Source of the DNA: Lachnospiraceae bacterium
Lineage (GTDB): Bacteria; Bacillota; Clostridia; Lachnospirales; Lachnospiraceae
Length of the DNA: 26,835 nucleotides
Direction of reading: 5' to 3'
NCBI GenBank assembly: GCA_009774145.1
Contig: VSND01000061.1
Coordinates: 1 to 26,835, forward strand
Part shown: in pieces, positions 7,591 through 16,183 of the stretch
Layout of the letters: each line of letters begins with the position of its first letter
Position numbering within the stretch: the first letter of the stretch is position 1
Position numbers and translations under genes: made by a program
Notes under the pieces: model-generated
Databases searched by the model: none
What the model was told of the DNA's origin: nothing
What the model saw: the letters and a program-made list of their open reading frames with translations, nothing else

Positions 7591-8988
7591 ATGAACATCA
7601 TTATTGCAGGCTGCGGGAAGGTGGGAGGAACCCTTGCCGAACAGTTGAGCAGGGAAGGCCACGATATTACCGTAATTGATGAAACGTCGGATGTAGTGCA
7701 GCATGTGGCAAATGCGGCTGACGTTATAGGGATCGTTGGAAATGGTGCAAGCTACAGTATACAGAAGGAGGCAGGAATCGAGAAGGCAGATCTGCTGATT
7801 GCAGTGACCAATGCGGACGAGGTTAATCTGCTGTGCTGCCTGATTGCAAAGAAGGCCGGCGGCTGCCAGACGATTGCAAGAGTCCGCAATCCGGTCTATC
7901 ACCAGGAGATCCGGCATATCAAGGAGGAGCTTGGGCTGTCGCTTGTGATCAATCCGGAATGGGCGGCTGCCATGGAGATGGCGCGGCTTCTTCGTTTTCC
8001 GAAAGCCATTGATATTGACACGTTTGCACGGGGCAGGATCGAACTGCTCCGGTTTCGCATGGAAGAGGACAGTCCGTTATGCGACCGGAAGATCCGGGAT
8101 ATATCGGAACTGTCGCGCTGCGAAGTGCTGATCTGCGTGGTGGAACGGGGAAAGCAGGTGCTGATTCCGGACGGTGAATTTGAACTGAAGAAGAATGATA
8201 CGATCTCCATTGTGGCTTCTCCGGTGAATGCCAGCCGGTTCTTTAAGCTGATCGGAATTCAGACCAACCAGGTAAAGAATACCATGATCATCGGAGGCGG
8301 AAAGCTTGCGTTCTATCTGGCAAAGAGACTTCAGGAGATGGGGATCAAGGTCAAGATCATAGAAAAGGATCAGAAATACTGTGAGAAGCTTTGTGATCTT
8401 CTGCCCAAAGCCATCATCATACACGGGGACGGAACCGATCAGGAACTTCTGGCAGAAGAGGGGCTGGCGGAGACCGAGGGCTTTGTGGCGCTGACCAATA
8501 TGGATGAGGAAAATGTCATGCTTTCTCTCTATGCGAAGGAGATGAGCAGGGCCAAGAAGATTACAAAGGTCAGCAGCAATACCTATGATAATATTATTTC
8601 CACTCTGGATATCGGAAGCGTGATCCATCCAAAGCACATCACGGCGGAGAATATCCTTCAGTACGTCCGCGCCATGCAGAATTCCATCGGCAGTAATGTG
8701 GAGACACTCTACCGACTGGTGGACGGCAGGGCGGAAGCGCTGGAATTTATCATTCGGGAAAAGGGAGAAGTTACGGATATTCCTCTTCTGGATCTGGAAC
8801 TGAAGCCAGGGCTTCTGGTATGCGCCATACACAGAAGGGGAAAAGTCATCATCCCCAAAGGACAGGACTGCCTTATGCTGGGGGATTCCGTCATCATCAT
8901 TACGACAAGCTGCAATGAACTGAAGGATATCAGCGACATTCTGGACAGGTCACATGCGACGCGTCAGGCAAAGGCGGGCAATGTATGA
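7591..8988 (+). CDS. trkA: Trk potassium uptake regulatory subunit TrkA
   Basis: 465-aa peripheral, nucleotide-binding subunit that gates the TrkH K+ channel at the cytosolic face. The protein is an internal duplication: RCK/TrkA-N domain 1 begins NIIIAGCGKVGG (GxGxxG) with acidic VIDE after the second strand, and a TrkA-C domain follows. RCK domain 2 begins NTMIIGGGKLAFYLAK (about residue 231), with IIEKD and GDGTD motifs and a second TrkA-C domain. The length is normal for two-domain TrkA. The ATG at 7591 is preceded by GGGAGG at about 13 nt and a closer AGGAG. The trkH start overlaps the stop codon (ATGA), so the two are translated together. Confidence 0.95.
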   Translation: MNIIIAGCGKVGGTLAEQLSREGHDITVIDETSDVVQHVANAADVIGIVGNGASYSIQKEAGIEKADLLIAVTNADEVNLLCCLIAKKAGGCQTIARVRNPVYHQEIRHIKEELGLSLVINPEWAAAMEMARLLRFPKAIDIDTFARGRIELLRFRMEEDSPLCDRKIRDISELSRCEVLICVVERGKQVLIPDGEFELKKNDTISIVASPVNASRFFKLIGIQTNQVKNTMIIGGGKLAFYLAKRLQEMGIKVKIIEKDQKYCEKLCDLLPKAIIIHGDGTDQELLAEEGLAETEGFVALTNMDEENVMLSLYAKEMSRAKKITKVSSNTYDNIISTLDIGSVIHPKHITAENILQYVRAMQNSIGSNVETLYRLVDGRAEALEFIIREKGEVTDIPLLDLELKPGLLVCAIHRRGKVIIPKGQDCLMLGDSVIIITTSCNELKDISDILDRSHATRQAKAGNV

Positions 8989-10433
8989 ACTACAGAATGA
9001 TACGTTATATAATCGGAACTCTGATCCAGATGGAGGCGGTTCTTTTTCTGCTTCCTGCATTCACCGCGCTGTTCTACAAAGAGGCAACATGTATCGCGGC
9101 ATTTCTGGGTTCTGCACTGTTCTGTGTGGTCGGCGGGCATCTTGTTAAAGGTAAAAAACCGGAGGATGTGACGATCTTTTCGTCGGAAGGCTATGTCAGC
9201 GTGGCGGTCTGCTGGGTCATGCTGAGTATCTGCGGGGCGATGCCGCTGTATTTCAGCGGGTATTTCCCGAATCCGGTGGATGCGCTGTTTGAGATTGTCT
9301 CCGGCTTTACGACGACGGGAGCCACCATATTGGGCGATGTGGAGGTTCTGCCCCGGTCCGTTCTTATGTGGAGGAGCTTTTCCCACTGGGTCGGCGGTAT
9401 GGGAGTGCTGGTCTTTATGCTGGCGCTTCTTCCCATGGCGGGAGCTTCCAGCATGTATCTGATGCGTGCAGAGAGTCCGGGACCTTCTGTGGGAAAACTG
9501 GTGCCGAAGGTGAGCAGCACGGCGAAGATCCTGTATGCGATCTATTTCATCCTGACAGTCGCAGAATTTCTGCTTTTGATGCTGGCAGGATGTCCGTTGT
9601 TTGATTCGGTGAATCTTTCCTTTGCAACGGCAGGGACCGGCGGGTTCGGCGTGCTGAACAGCAGCGCCGGCGATTATAATGCGGCGATTCAGATCATCCT
9701 GACGGTATTTATGATTCTGTTTGGCGTTAATTTTAATGTATATTTCCTGATCTTCACAAAGAATATAAAGGATGCGCTGCGCTGTGAAGAGGCGCGGATC
9801 TATATGGGCATCATAGGAGTGTCGGTGCTGCTGATCTCCGTCAATACCTGTTCGATGTTCTCCGGAGTGGGAGAGACGGTCCGGCATGTGGCCTTTCAGG
9901 TGGCGTCGATCATCACAACGACCGGATTTTCCACAGTGGACTTTGAGCTGTGGCCGGAATTTTCACGGACCATTCTGGTGATCCTGATGTTCGTGGGAGC
10001 CTGTGCGGGCAGTACCGGAGGCGGCATCAAGGTATCCCGCGTTACGATTATGGCAAAGACCATCGTAAAAGAGCTGGCGGTGATGAACCATCCAAGAAAT
10101 GTACGCAAAACCCGGTTTGAGGGAAAGCCGGTGGAGCATGAGGTGCTTCGGTCCATCAATGTATTTCTGATTGCCTATCTTGGAATCTTTATTCTGTCCG
10201 TGCTGCTGATCTCGCTGGACGGTCTGGACGGGATCACGAATTTTACGGCGGTGGCCTCTACGATTAACAATATCGGTCCGGGTCTTTCGAAGGTAGGGCC
10301 GACCCAGAACTTTTCCGTCTATTCCAGTCTGTCCAAGCTGGTGCTGACGTTTGACATGCTGGCAGGAAGGCTTGAAATCTTTCCCATGCTGATCATGTGC
10401 ACGGCGGGATTCAAGAGAAAACGGTGGAGCTGA
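8985..10433 (+). CDS. trkH: Trk potassium uptake channel subunit TrkH
   Basis: 482-aa polytopic membrane protein, the K+-conducting subunit of Trk. It contains four pore-loop repeats with the glycine filter positions: VSGFTTTGATIL, FATAGTGGFG, IITTTGFSTVDF and STINNIGPGLSKVG. Also typical are the HWVGGMGVLVFMLALLPM segment and FVGACAGSTGGGIKVSR. The length is normal for TrkH. It overlaps trkA by 4 nt and is followed by a strong terminator, so trkA-trkH form a closed two-gene operon. K+ uptake is a housekeeping role, which makes its presence inside an excisable element notable. Confidence 0.95.
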   Translation: MNYRMIRYIIGTLIQMEAVLFLLPAFTALFYKEATCIAAFLGSALFCVVGGHLVKGKKPEDVTIFSSEGYVSVAVCWVMLSICGAMPLYFSGYFPNPVDALFEIVSGFTTTGATILGDVEVLPRSVLMWRSFSHWVGGMGVLVFMLALLPMAGASSMYLMRAESPGPSVGKLVPKVSSTAKILYAIYFILTVAEFLLLMLAGCPLFDSVNLSFATAGTGGFGVLNSSAGDYNAAIQIILTVFMILFGVNFNVYFLIFTKNIKDALRCEEARIYMGIIGVSVLLISVNTCSMFSGVGETVRHVAFQVASIITTTGFSTVDFELWPEFSRTILVILMFVGACAGSTGGGIKVSRVTIMAKTIVKELAVMNHPRNVRKTRFEGKPVEHEVLRSINVFLIAYLGIFILSVLLISLDGLDGITNFTAVASTINNIGPGLSKVGPTQNFSVYSSLSKLVLTFDMLAGRLEIFPMLIMCTAGFKRKRWS

Positions 10434-10469
10434 CCGGAATTTGGCAGATTGAACAAAAAATATTTTCAT

Positions 10470-10508
10470 AGAAGTGTAATTTCGTGAAATTTACACTTCT
10501 CTTTTTTG
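10470..10508 (+). terminator. Rho-independent terminator after trkH
   Basis: AGAAGTGTAA pairs with TTACACTTCT (10 bp), and an inner TTTC/GAAA pairing extends the stem. CTTTTTTG follows directly. It ends the trkA-trkH transcript 37 nt after the trkH stop codon. Confidence 0.9.
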
Positions 10509-10517
10509 AATAAGTAT

Positions 10518-10559
10518 GTTAAAATATTAACGTTAAATAATTAACGTTAATATTTTAAC
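10518..10559 (+). promoter_or_regulatory. Rex-type redox operator in a 19-bp perfect inverted repeat
   Basis: GTTAAAATATTAACGTTAA (10518-10536) and TTAACGTTAATATTTTAAC (10541-10559) are perfect inverted repeats around ATAA. The centre, GTTAA-ATAA-TTAAC (10532-10545), matches the inner part of the known Rex box TTGTTAAnnnnTTAACAA. Rex is the NADH-sensing repressor that controls adhE in many Firmicutes, and adhE is the next gene. The remaining DNA up to 10814 looks like a leader of about 250 nt with no ORF. A possible -10 TACAAT lies near 10671 without a convincing -35. Confidence 0.68.
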
Positions 10560-10814
10560 GAAACAAGTCGAAGCCATGTCTTACAGTCGACCTGCTTATA
10601 AAGATTTTGTGAAATTGGTAATTTTTATGAGAAATAGTAAAAAGGTGCTTTCTTTTTCTGGAAGAGTGTGTTACAATGTGCCTAAAGACTTGGAAGTGAA
10701 GAGGGGATAATTGTAAAAAATATATAATTCCGACTTTGCAACTGTAAATATTGGAAGGGTTTACCAGGGATATTCTGGTATATCAAATATAAACGCTATA
10801 GAAGGAGGATATTT

Positions 10815-13433
10815 ATGGCAAAACAGGAAGCTAAAAATGCACCGGAACCGAAGACTGAGGTGGAGCTGCTCCAGGAAAAGATCGCTGCGATGAGAGAGGC
10901 GCAGAAAGTATTTGCTACTTTCACGGCTGAGCAGGTCGACAAGATCTTCTTTGAGGCTGCCATGGCTGCGAATAAACAGCGTATTCCGCTTGCGAAGATG
11001 GCCTGTGAAGAGACCGGAATGGGTGTTGTGGAAGACAAGGTCATCAAGAATCACTATGCGGCTGAGTATATGTACAATTCTTATAAGAAGGTTAAGACAG
11101 TCGGCGTGATCGAAGAGGATAAGGCTTTTGGCATCAAGAAGATCGCGGAACCGGTAGGCCTTGTGGGAGCGGTCATTCCGACCACGAACCCGACTTCTAC
11201 TGCAATCTTCAAATGTCTCATCTGTCTGAAGACCAGGAATGCAATCATCATCAGCCCGCATCCGCGTGCGAAGAAATGTACAATTGAAGCGGCGAAGATT
11301 GTTCTTGAGGCAGCTGTAAAGGCAGGCGCTCCGGAAGGTATCATCGGATGGGTAGATGAGCCGACGATCGAGCTGTCCAACCTGATTATGAAATCTGTAG
11401 ACGTGATTCTGGCAACCGGAGGCCCCGGCATGGTGAAGGCGGCTTATTCGTCCGGCAATCCGGCAATCGGCGTTGGTCCTGGAAATGTACCGGTTATCAT
11501 GGACAGCAGCTGTGATATTCAGACAGCAGTTTATTCGGTGATCCATTCCAAGACGTTTGATAATGGTATGATCTGTGCGTCGGAACAGTCTGTAACGGCG
11601 ATCGCAGATATCTATCCGGCAGTGAGAGCCGAGTTCCTTAAGCGCGGCTGCCATATTCTGAACAAGGACGAACTGGATAAGGTTCGCAAGGTCATCCTGA
11701 CCGAGGCAGGAACCGTTAATCCGAAGATTGTAGGCCAGAAGGCTGCAACCATCGCAGAGATCGCAGGCTTTACCGTACCTGCTGATACCAAGATCCTGAT
11801 CGGCGAAGTTACCTCCGTAGACGTGTCGGAACCGTTCGCACATGAGAAACTTTCCCCGGTACTGGCGCTTTACAAGGCACCGGATTTCAAAACTGCTCTG
11901 GATATGGCAGAACAGCTGATTGCAGACGGCGGTTACGGACATACTTCGTCCCTGTATATCCATCCGTCACAGACTGAGAAGATGGCAGAGCATGCAGCAC
12001 GCATGAAGACCTGCCGTATTCTGGTTAACACACCTTCTTCTCAGGGTGGTATCGGTGATCTGTACAACTTCAAGCTGGCTCCGTCTCTTACTCTTGGCTG
12101 CGGTTCCTATGGTGGGAACTCTGTATCAGAGAATGTAAATGTAAAACATCTGATTAATATCAAGACCGTTGCTGAAAGGAGAGAAAATATGCTTTGGTTC
12201 CGTACACCTCAGAAGGTTTACTTCAAGAAAGGCTGTCTGCCGGTTGCTCTTGATGAACTGAAAACCTACTATAATAAGAAGAAAGCCTTCATCGTTACGG
12301 ATACGTTCCTTTACACGAATGGTTATACCAAGGCAATCACAGAGCTTCTGGATGATATGGGCATTACCCATACCTGTTTCTATGAGGTGGCTCCGGATCC
12401 GACCCTTCAGATTGCAAGAAAAGGTCTGGAACAGTTAAAGGCATTTGGTCCTGATGTGATTATCGCACTGGGCGGCGGTTCCTCCATGGATGCCGGCAAG
12501 ATCATGTGGCTCATGTACGAGCATCCGGAATGCAATTTCGAAGACCTGGCGATGGACTTCATGGATATCCGCAAGAGGGTCTATGTATTCCCGAAGATGG
12601 GCGAAAAGGCAATGTTTGTTGCAATCCCGACTTCTTCCGGTACCGGTTCTGAGGTAACTCCGTTTGCAATCATCACAGATGCAGATACAGGTACCAAGTG
12701 GCCGATCGCTGACTATGAGCTTCTGCCGAACATGGCAATCATTGACACGGATTTCATGATGAATCAGCCGAAGGGTCTGACCAGCGCATCCGGTATCGAT
12801 GCTCTGACCCATTCTCTGGAGGCGTATGCGTCCATCATGGCAACGGATTATACAGACGGCCTTGCGCTGATGGCTACCAAGAATATCTTTACATATCTGC
12901 AGCGTGCTTACGACAAGGGCGCAGAGGATCCGGTTGCGAGAGAGAAGATGGCGAATGCTTCCACCATGGCCGGTATGGCATTTGCCAATGCATTCCTGGG
13001 TATCTGCCATTCCATGGCACATAAGCTGGGTGCATATCATCATCTGCCGCACGGTGTTGCAAACGCTCTGCTGATCGAGCTGGTAATGCGCTATAACGCA
13101 GATCCGGCGCCGGTGAAGATGGGAACCTTCTCCCAGTATCCGTATCCGCATGCGAAGGAAAGATACTGCGAGATGGCAAGATTTGTCGGTATTCAGGGCA
13201 AGAACGATGACGAAGTGTTCGAGAACTTCATCAAGGCAATTGCTGATCTGAAGGAAAAGGTCGGCATCAAGAGGACGATCAAAGAGTACGGTATCAAGGA
13301 AGAAGATTTCATGGCTACGCTGGATGAGATGGTGGAGAACGCCTTCAACGATCAGTGTACCGGTGCAAACCCGAGATATCCGCTGATGTCCGAGATGAAG
13401 GAGATCTATCTGAAAGCTTACCATGAGGGTTGA
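10815..13433 (+). CDS. adhE: Bifunctional aldehyde-alcohol dehydrogenase AdhE
   Basis: 872-aa cytosolic enzyme that reduces acetyl-CoA to acetaldehyde and then to ethanol, using two NADH. The N-terminal CoA-acylating aldehyde dehydrogenase domain (about 15-440) contains VGAVIPTTNPTSTA and the catalytic Cys254 in NGMICASEQS. The C-terminal iron-dependent alcohol dehydrogenase domain (about 465-870) shows GGGSSMDAGK, IPTSSGTGSEVTPF and the metal-ligand region CHSMAHKLGAYHHLPHG. The length matches the family (about 870-890 aa) and the gene looks intact. AGGAGG lies 7 nt before the ATG. It is a single-gene transcript with a Rex-like operator upstream and a terminator at 13464-13487. It probably assembles into spirosomes, as AdhE does elsewhere. 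Confidence 0.97.
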   Translation: MAKQEAKNAPEPKTEVELLQEKIAAMREAQKVFATFTAEQVDKIFFEAAMAANKQRIPLAKMACEETGMGVVEDKVIKNHYAAEYMYNSYKKVKTVGVIEEDKAFGIKKIAEPVGLVGAVIPTTNPTSTAIFKCLICLKTRNAIIISPHPRAKKCTIEAAKIVLEAAVKAGAPEGIIGWVDEPTIELSNLIMKSVDVILATGGPGMVKAAYSSGNPAIGVGPGNVPVIMDSSCDIQTAVYSVIHSKTFDNGMICASEQSVTAIADIYPAVRAEFLKRGCHILNKDELDKVRKVILTEAGTVNPKIVGQKAATIAEIAGFTVPADTKILIGEVTSVDVSEPFAHEKLSPVLALYKAPDFKTALDMAEQLIADGGYGHTSSLYIHPSQTEKMAEHAARMKTCRILVNTPSSQGGIGDLYNFKLAPSLTLGCGSYGGNSVSENVNVKHLINIKTVAERRENMLWFRTPQKVYFKKGCLPVALDELKTYYNKKKAFIVTDTFLYTNGYTKAITELLDDMGITHTCFYEVAPDPTLQIARKGLEQLKAFGPDVIIALGGGSSMDAGKIMWLMYEHPECNFEDLAMDFMDIRKRVYVFPKMGEKAMFVAIPTSSGTGSEVTPFAIITDADTGTKWPIADYELLPNMAIIDTDFMMNQPKGLTSASGIDALTHSLEAYASIMATDYTDGLALMATKNIFTYLQRAYDKGAEDPVAREKMANASTMAGMAFANAFLGICHSMAHKLGAYHHLPHGVANALLIELVMRYNADPAPVKMGTFSQYPYPHAKERYCEMARFVGIQGKNDDEVFENFIKAIADLKEKVGIKRTIKEYGIKEEDFMATLDEMVENAFNDQCTGANPRYPLMSEMKEIYLKAYHEG

Positions 13434-13463
13434 TGGTTTCTATATTGGGGTTTTAATTTAAGG

Positions 13464-13487
13464 AGCGCCGTAAGGCGCTACTTTTTT
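13464..13487 (+). terminator. Rho-independent terminator after adhE
   Basis: AGCGCC-GTAA-GGCGCT forms a 6-bp GC-rich stem with a tetraloop, followed by ACTTTTTTAC. It lies 31 nt after the adhE stop codon. Confidence 0.88.
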
Positions 13488-13578
13488 ACGTTCTTAAGAT
13501 TTGTAAATATCAATTTTTAGATAAATACAGATTGATAAGTATGAATTTTGGAAAATACAGTAAAATTATAAAAAAATG

Positions 13579-13607
13579 TTGCAATTATGCAAGGTGTATG
13601 ATATATT
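13579..13607 (+). promoter_or_regulatory. Promoter and candidate GntR operator of the nucleoside operon
   Basis: TTGCAA (13579-13584) and TATATT (13602-13607) are spaced 17 bp, a good SigA promoter 73 nt upstream of the gntR-type gene. The -35 region overlaps an inverted repeat TTGCA-ATTA-TGCAA (13579-13592), a plausible autoregulatory operator. The operator part is weaker than the promoter part. Confidence 0.6.
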
Positions 13608-13679
13608 GATAATAACAAATGAACAGCAAAACAATACAAAGATAATGATGAATAAAGAAGAGTGAAAGGATGAAGAACT

Positions 13680-14387
13680 ATGGATGAGCCATTGTATTTG
13701 AAAGTGGAAAATTATCTCATGGGGCTGATCGAAAATATGAAGCCGGGAGATATGCTGCCGACCGAAGCGGAACTGGAGAAGCGTCTGGGCGTAAGCAGAA
13801 CAACCATACGTTATGCTATACAGATTCTTCAAAATAAGGGATGTATTTCAAAACAGCAGGGAAGAGGCACATTTGTGACCGCACATCCATATGAGGAAGA
13901 GTTGTCCAGACTGCAGGGATTTGCAGAAGATGCTGCGAAAAAAGGGTTGATAACCCGCTCAGTGGTGATTGGCTGTGATGTGATACTGCCGAATGAGGAA
14001 TTAAAAGACGCATTGAAGATAAATGACAAGGACAAGGTATTAAAGTTAAACAGGGTTCGCTATATTAACGAAGAACCGGTGCAGATTTCTGTGAGTTATC
14101 TGCCGGTGAATGAGATACAGGCGATGGACTGGCAGAATATCGATTTTTCAAGTGCCTCATTATACAAAAGTCTGGAAGATTCGGGCGTGGTACTGGCAAC
14201 AGGTGAAGAGGACCTGGAAGTAGATATTGCCAGTTCACTGGATGCGATCCTTCTGAATGTGGATATTGGATTTCCTATATTTGTGACGAATCGTCTTGTT
14301 TTTAATGATAAGGGAGTTCCCATCGAAAAATCCGTATCCCGAACAAGAGGAGACAGGCATAAAGCACATATAAAGTTAAAAAGGTGA
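13680..14387 (+). CDS. GntR-family regulator, HutC/UTRA subfamily
   Basis: 235 aa. The N-terminal winged helix (about 5-70) has LPTEAELEKRLGVSRTTIRYAIQ and the wing GCISKQQGRGTFV. The UTRA ligand-binding domain (about 85-230) has KVLKLNRVRYINEEPVQISVSYLP and IFVTNRLVFNDKGVPIEKS. UTRA regulators commonly bind phosphorylated sugars or related metabolites and derepress their own operon. The first ATG with AAAGGA 8 nt upstream is at 13680. It is the first gene of the tightly packed operon that ends with psuG, so its inducer is probably a nucleoside, a nucleoside phosphate or a breakdown product. Confidence 0.92.
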   Translation: MDEPLYLKVENYLMGLIENMKPGDMLPTEAELEKRLGVSRTTIRYAIQILQNKGCISKQQGRGTFVTAHPYEEELSRLQGFAEDAAKKGLITRSVVIGCDVILPNEELKDALKINDKDKVLKLNRVRYINEEPVQISVSYLPVNEIQAMDWQNIDFSSASLYKSLEDSGVVLATGEEDLEVDIASSLDAILLNVDIGFPIFVTNRLVFNDKGVPIEKSVSRTRGDRHKAHIKLKR

Positions 14388-14389
14388 CA

Positions 14390-15229
14390 ATGCGTATGGA
14401 GAAAGAATATTTAAAGTTATTGGATATGGCGTGTGGAAAGGCAGAACGGGGCCGGATTGAAAAGATCCGGGATTTGTCTCTGATCCATCTGTACCGGGAG
14501 ATATCGTTGGTCTGTGCCTGCGATTCTAACGCTTCAAATGGTGAAAAACAAAATGACATGCATCCAAATTCTTATGAAGAATCAGCGGTCAGTGTTTTGA
14601 AAGTTCCTCTTATGGAAGTACTGGCATCCGGTGCTTTTCCATTTCTGATTGTAAATAATCTTTGTGTGGAGATGAACCCTTCCGGGGAAAAAATTATTCA
14701 GGCAATGAAAGCAGAGCTTCAAAGATGCCGTTTGCTTGAACGGGTTGCTTTTACCGGAAGCACAGAAGATAATATGGAGACAAGTCAGACAGGCATGGGA
14801 GTGACTGTAATTGGGCTTTTAGACCACAGGAAATCCAGACTGGGTAAAACAAGGAACGGAGACGCGGTGGTATGTGTGGGAATTCCACAGAGCGGAGTCC
14901 GGGTTCCATACAGCGAAAGGGATGAAAGCGTCTGTGATCTTAAGACCATGATGGAACTGACGGAATGTTCCTTTGTTCATGAGATATTGCCAATTGGTTC
15001 TAAAGGGACTCTATATGAAGCGAATCAGCTCGCTGATACATGCAGTCTGAATTTTGTACCATTAGAAAATCAGGAAATAGATCTGATGGAATCTGCAGGG
15101 TCGTCAACAGCAGTACTGGTCAGTCTGTGTGAAAAGGATATGATACATTTGAAAGAAAAAATTAAAAAGCCGGTAAATCAAATAGGCAGGATAAAACAGG
15201 GAGGAAATTATGTTGGTAAAAGATATTGA
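14390..15229 (+). CDS. PurM/AIR-synthase-like ATP-dependent enzyme, candidate nucleoside kinase
   Basis: 279-aa soluble protein. Residues about 68-142 have the PurM/ThiL/HypE-superfamily pattern: VLKVPLMEVLASGAFPFLIV, then CVEMNPSGEKIIQAMKAEL, then FTGSTEDNMETSQTGMGVTVIG, the likely nucleotide-binding strand-loop. The segment GDAVVCVGIPQSGVRVP resembles the start of the C-terminal AIRS domain. It is shorter than PurM (about 345 aa), so purine synthesis is unlikely. I recall that the alpha-ribazole kinase CblS belongs to a PurM-like group, which makes a nucleoside 5'-kinase role attractive here, where an importer and a nucleotide glycosidase flank it and no PfkB kinase is present. ATG 14390 (AAGG 5 nt upstream) was chosen over GTG 14384 and ATG 14396. 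It overlaps the next gene by 20 nt. Confidence 0.6.
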   Translation: MRMEKEYLKLLDMACGKAERGRIEKIRDLSLIHLYREISLVCACDSNASNGEKQNDMHPNSYEESAVSVLKVPLMEVLASGAFPFLIVNNLCVEMNPSGEKIIQAMKAELQRCRLLERVAFTGSTEDNMETSQTGMGVTVIGLLDHRKSRLGKTRNGDAVVCVGIPQSGVRVPYSERDESVCDLKTMMELTECSFVHEILPIGSKGTLYEANQLADTCSLNFVPLENQEIDLMESAGSSTAVLVSLCEKDMIHLKEKIKKPVNQIGRIKQGGNYVGKRY

Positions 15230-16157
15230 GTTTCAATCAGCGCAGCATGTAATTGATGAGATCAGGAACATGAATGTGAAAGGAGGAAGTCCTTTCGGTC
15301 GGGCAGCAGCATGGGCTTATAAGCTGATCTGCGAGCAGGAAGATCTGAATACGTTTGAAAAGCTGAAAGAGCGGTTCGATGGCGTTTCTGATGAGATGAT
15401 AGCGCTGAAACCGACAATGGCAACTATTTTTAATACAAAAGATCTGGTATATACATATCTGGATCGATACAGCCGGGAACCGGCAGAGGGACTGAAGAAA
15501 AAAATTTCCGGTTTATGTGGCCGCATTATTGCTCACTCAGAGCAGTCGGTAGAAAAACTGGGCGTTTACGGCTGCAATCTGATTCAGGATCAGGATACGG
15601 TTATGATGCACAGCTACAGCAGCACGCTGATGAGCGTATTTACGCATGCGGCAGAACAGGGAAAAAAATTCCGCGTCATATGTACAGAGTCAAGACCGCT
15701 CAGAGAATCAAGACTGGCTGCAAAGGTACTGCAGAGCTATGATATTGCGGTAACCTATATCACGGATGCATCCATATGGGAATTCATGCCATCAGCAGAT
15801 CTGATCATCATGGGTGCGGATTCCATTGCATGTGACGGGAGCGTGGCAAACAAGATGGGAACAGCTATGGTCAGTCAACTGGCACAGTCCTGCAAGTGTC
15901 CGGTATATATAGCCAGTGAACTGTACAAGCTGGATGGGCGTACCCGTTATGGATATAAAATACAGCTGGAAAGGAGGACAGAAAAAGAAATCATTTCAAA
16001 GGATGATTTTGAATCATTGAACGGAATTGAGATCATTAATCAGTTTTTTGATATTACGCCTGCAAATCAGATAACAGGATTTATTACAGAGGAAGGAGTG
16101 ATTTCTCCGCAGATGGTAGATATCTGCTGGACAAAAGTGCAGGAGAAGCTTTTGTAA
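15210..16157 (+). CDS. eIF2B/ribose-1,5-bisphosphate-isomerase-like protein
   Basis: 315-aa soluble protein of the eIF2B-alpha/MtnA/R15P-isomerase fold. Supporting motifs are NVKGGSPFGRAAAWA near the N-terminus, KPTMATIFN, ICTESRPLRESRLAA (the TE-SRP motif at 159-163) and IIMGADSIACDGSVANKMGTAM with the conserved Asp204. In MtnA and archaeal R15P isomerases a catalytic Cys follows the His of a THC motif. Here the site reads MHSYSS with Ser135, the form seen in non-catalytic eIF2B subunits. It may therefore be a sugar-phosphate-binding or altered-activity member. GGGAGG is 5 nt before the ATG, and the gene starts 20 nt inside the PurM-like gene, so the two are translationally coupled. Confidence 0.8.
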   Translation: MLVKDIEFQSAQHVIDEIRNMNVKGGSPFGRAAAWAYKLICEQEDLNTFEKLKERFDGVSDEMIALKPTMATIFNTKDLVYTYLDRYSREPAEGLKKKISGLCGRIIAHSEQSVEKLGVYGCNLIQDQDTVMMHSYSSTLMSVFTHAAEQGKKFRVICTESRPLRESRLAAKVLQSYDIAVTYITDASIWEFMPSADLIIMGADSIACDGSVANKMGTAMVSQLAQSCKCPVYIASELYKLDGRTRYGYKIQLERRTEKEIISKDDFESLNGIEIINQFFDITPANQITGFITEEGVISPQMVDICWTKVQEKLL

Positions 16158-16183
16158 CGAGCCGTTTCAGAAGGGAGGTTTTT

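Noticed and set aside
8964..9887. Long open frame antisense to trkH (307 codons) and similar long antisense frames under trkA and adhE
   Set aside because: The composition (very rich in Arg, His and Gln) and lack of family motifs mark them as shadows of strong coding genes.
13434..13679. Riboswitch or T-box before the GntR operon
   Set aside because: The interval is explained by the adhE terminator and a SigA promoter 73 nt before the gene. The leader is too short for a known riboswitch.
14390..15229. Assignment as PurM, ThiL or SelD
   Set aside because: Too short for PurM. The glycine-rich N-terminal substrate motifs of PurM and the Sec/Cys loop of SelD are absent. Only the superfamily level is supported.
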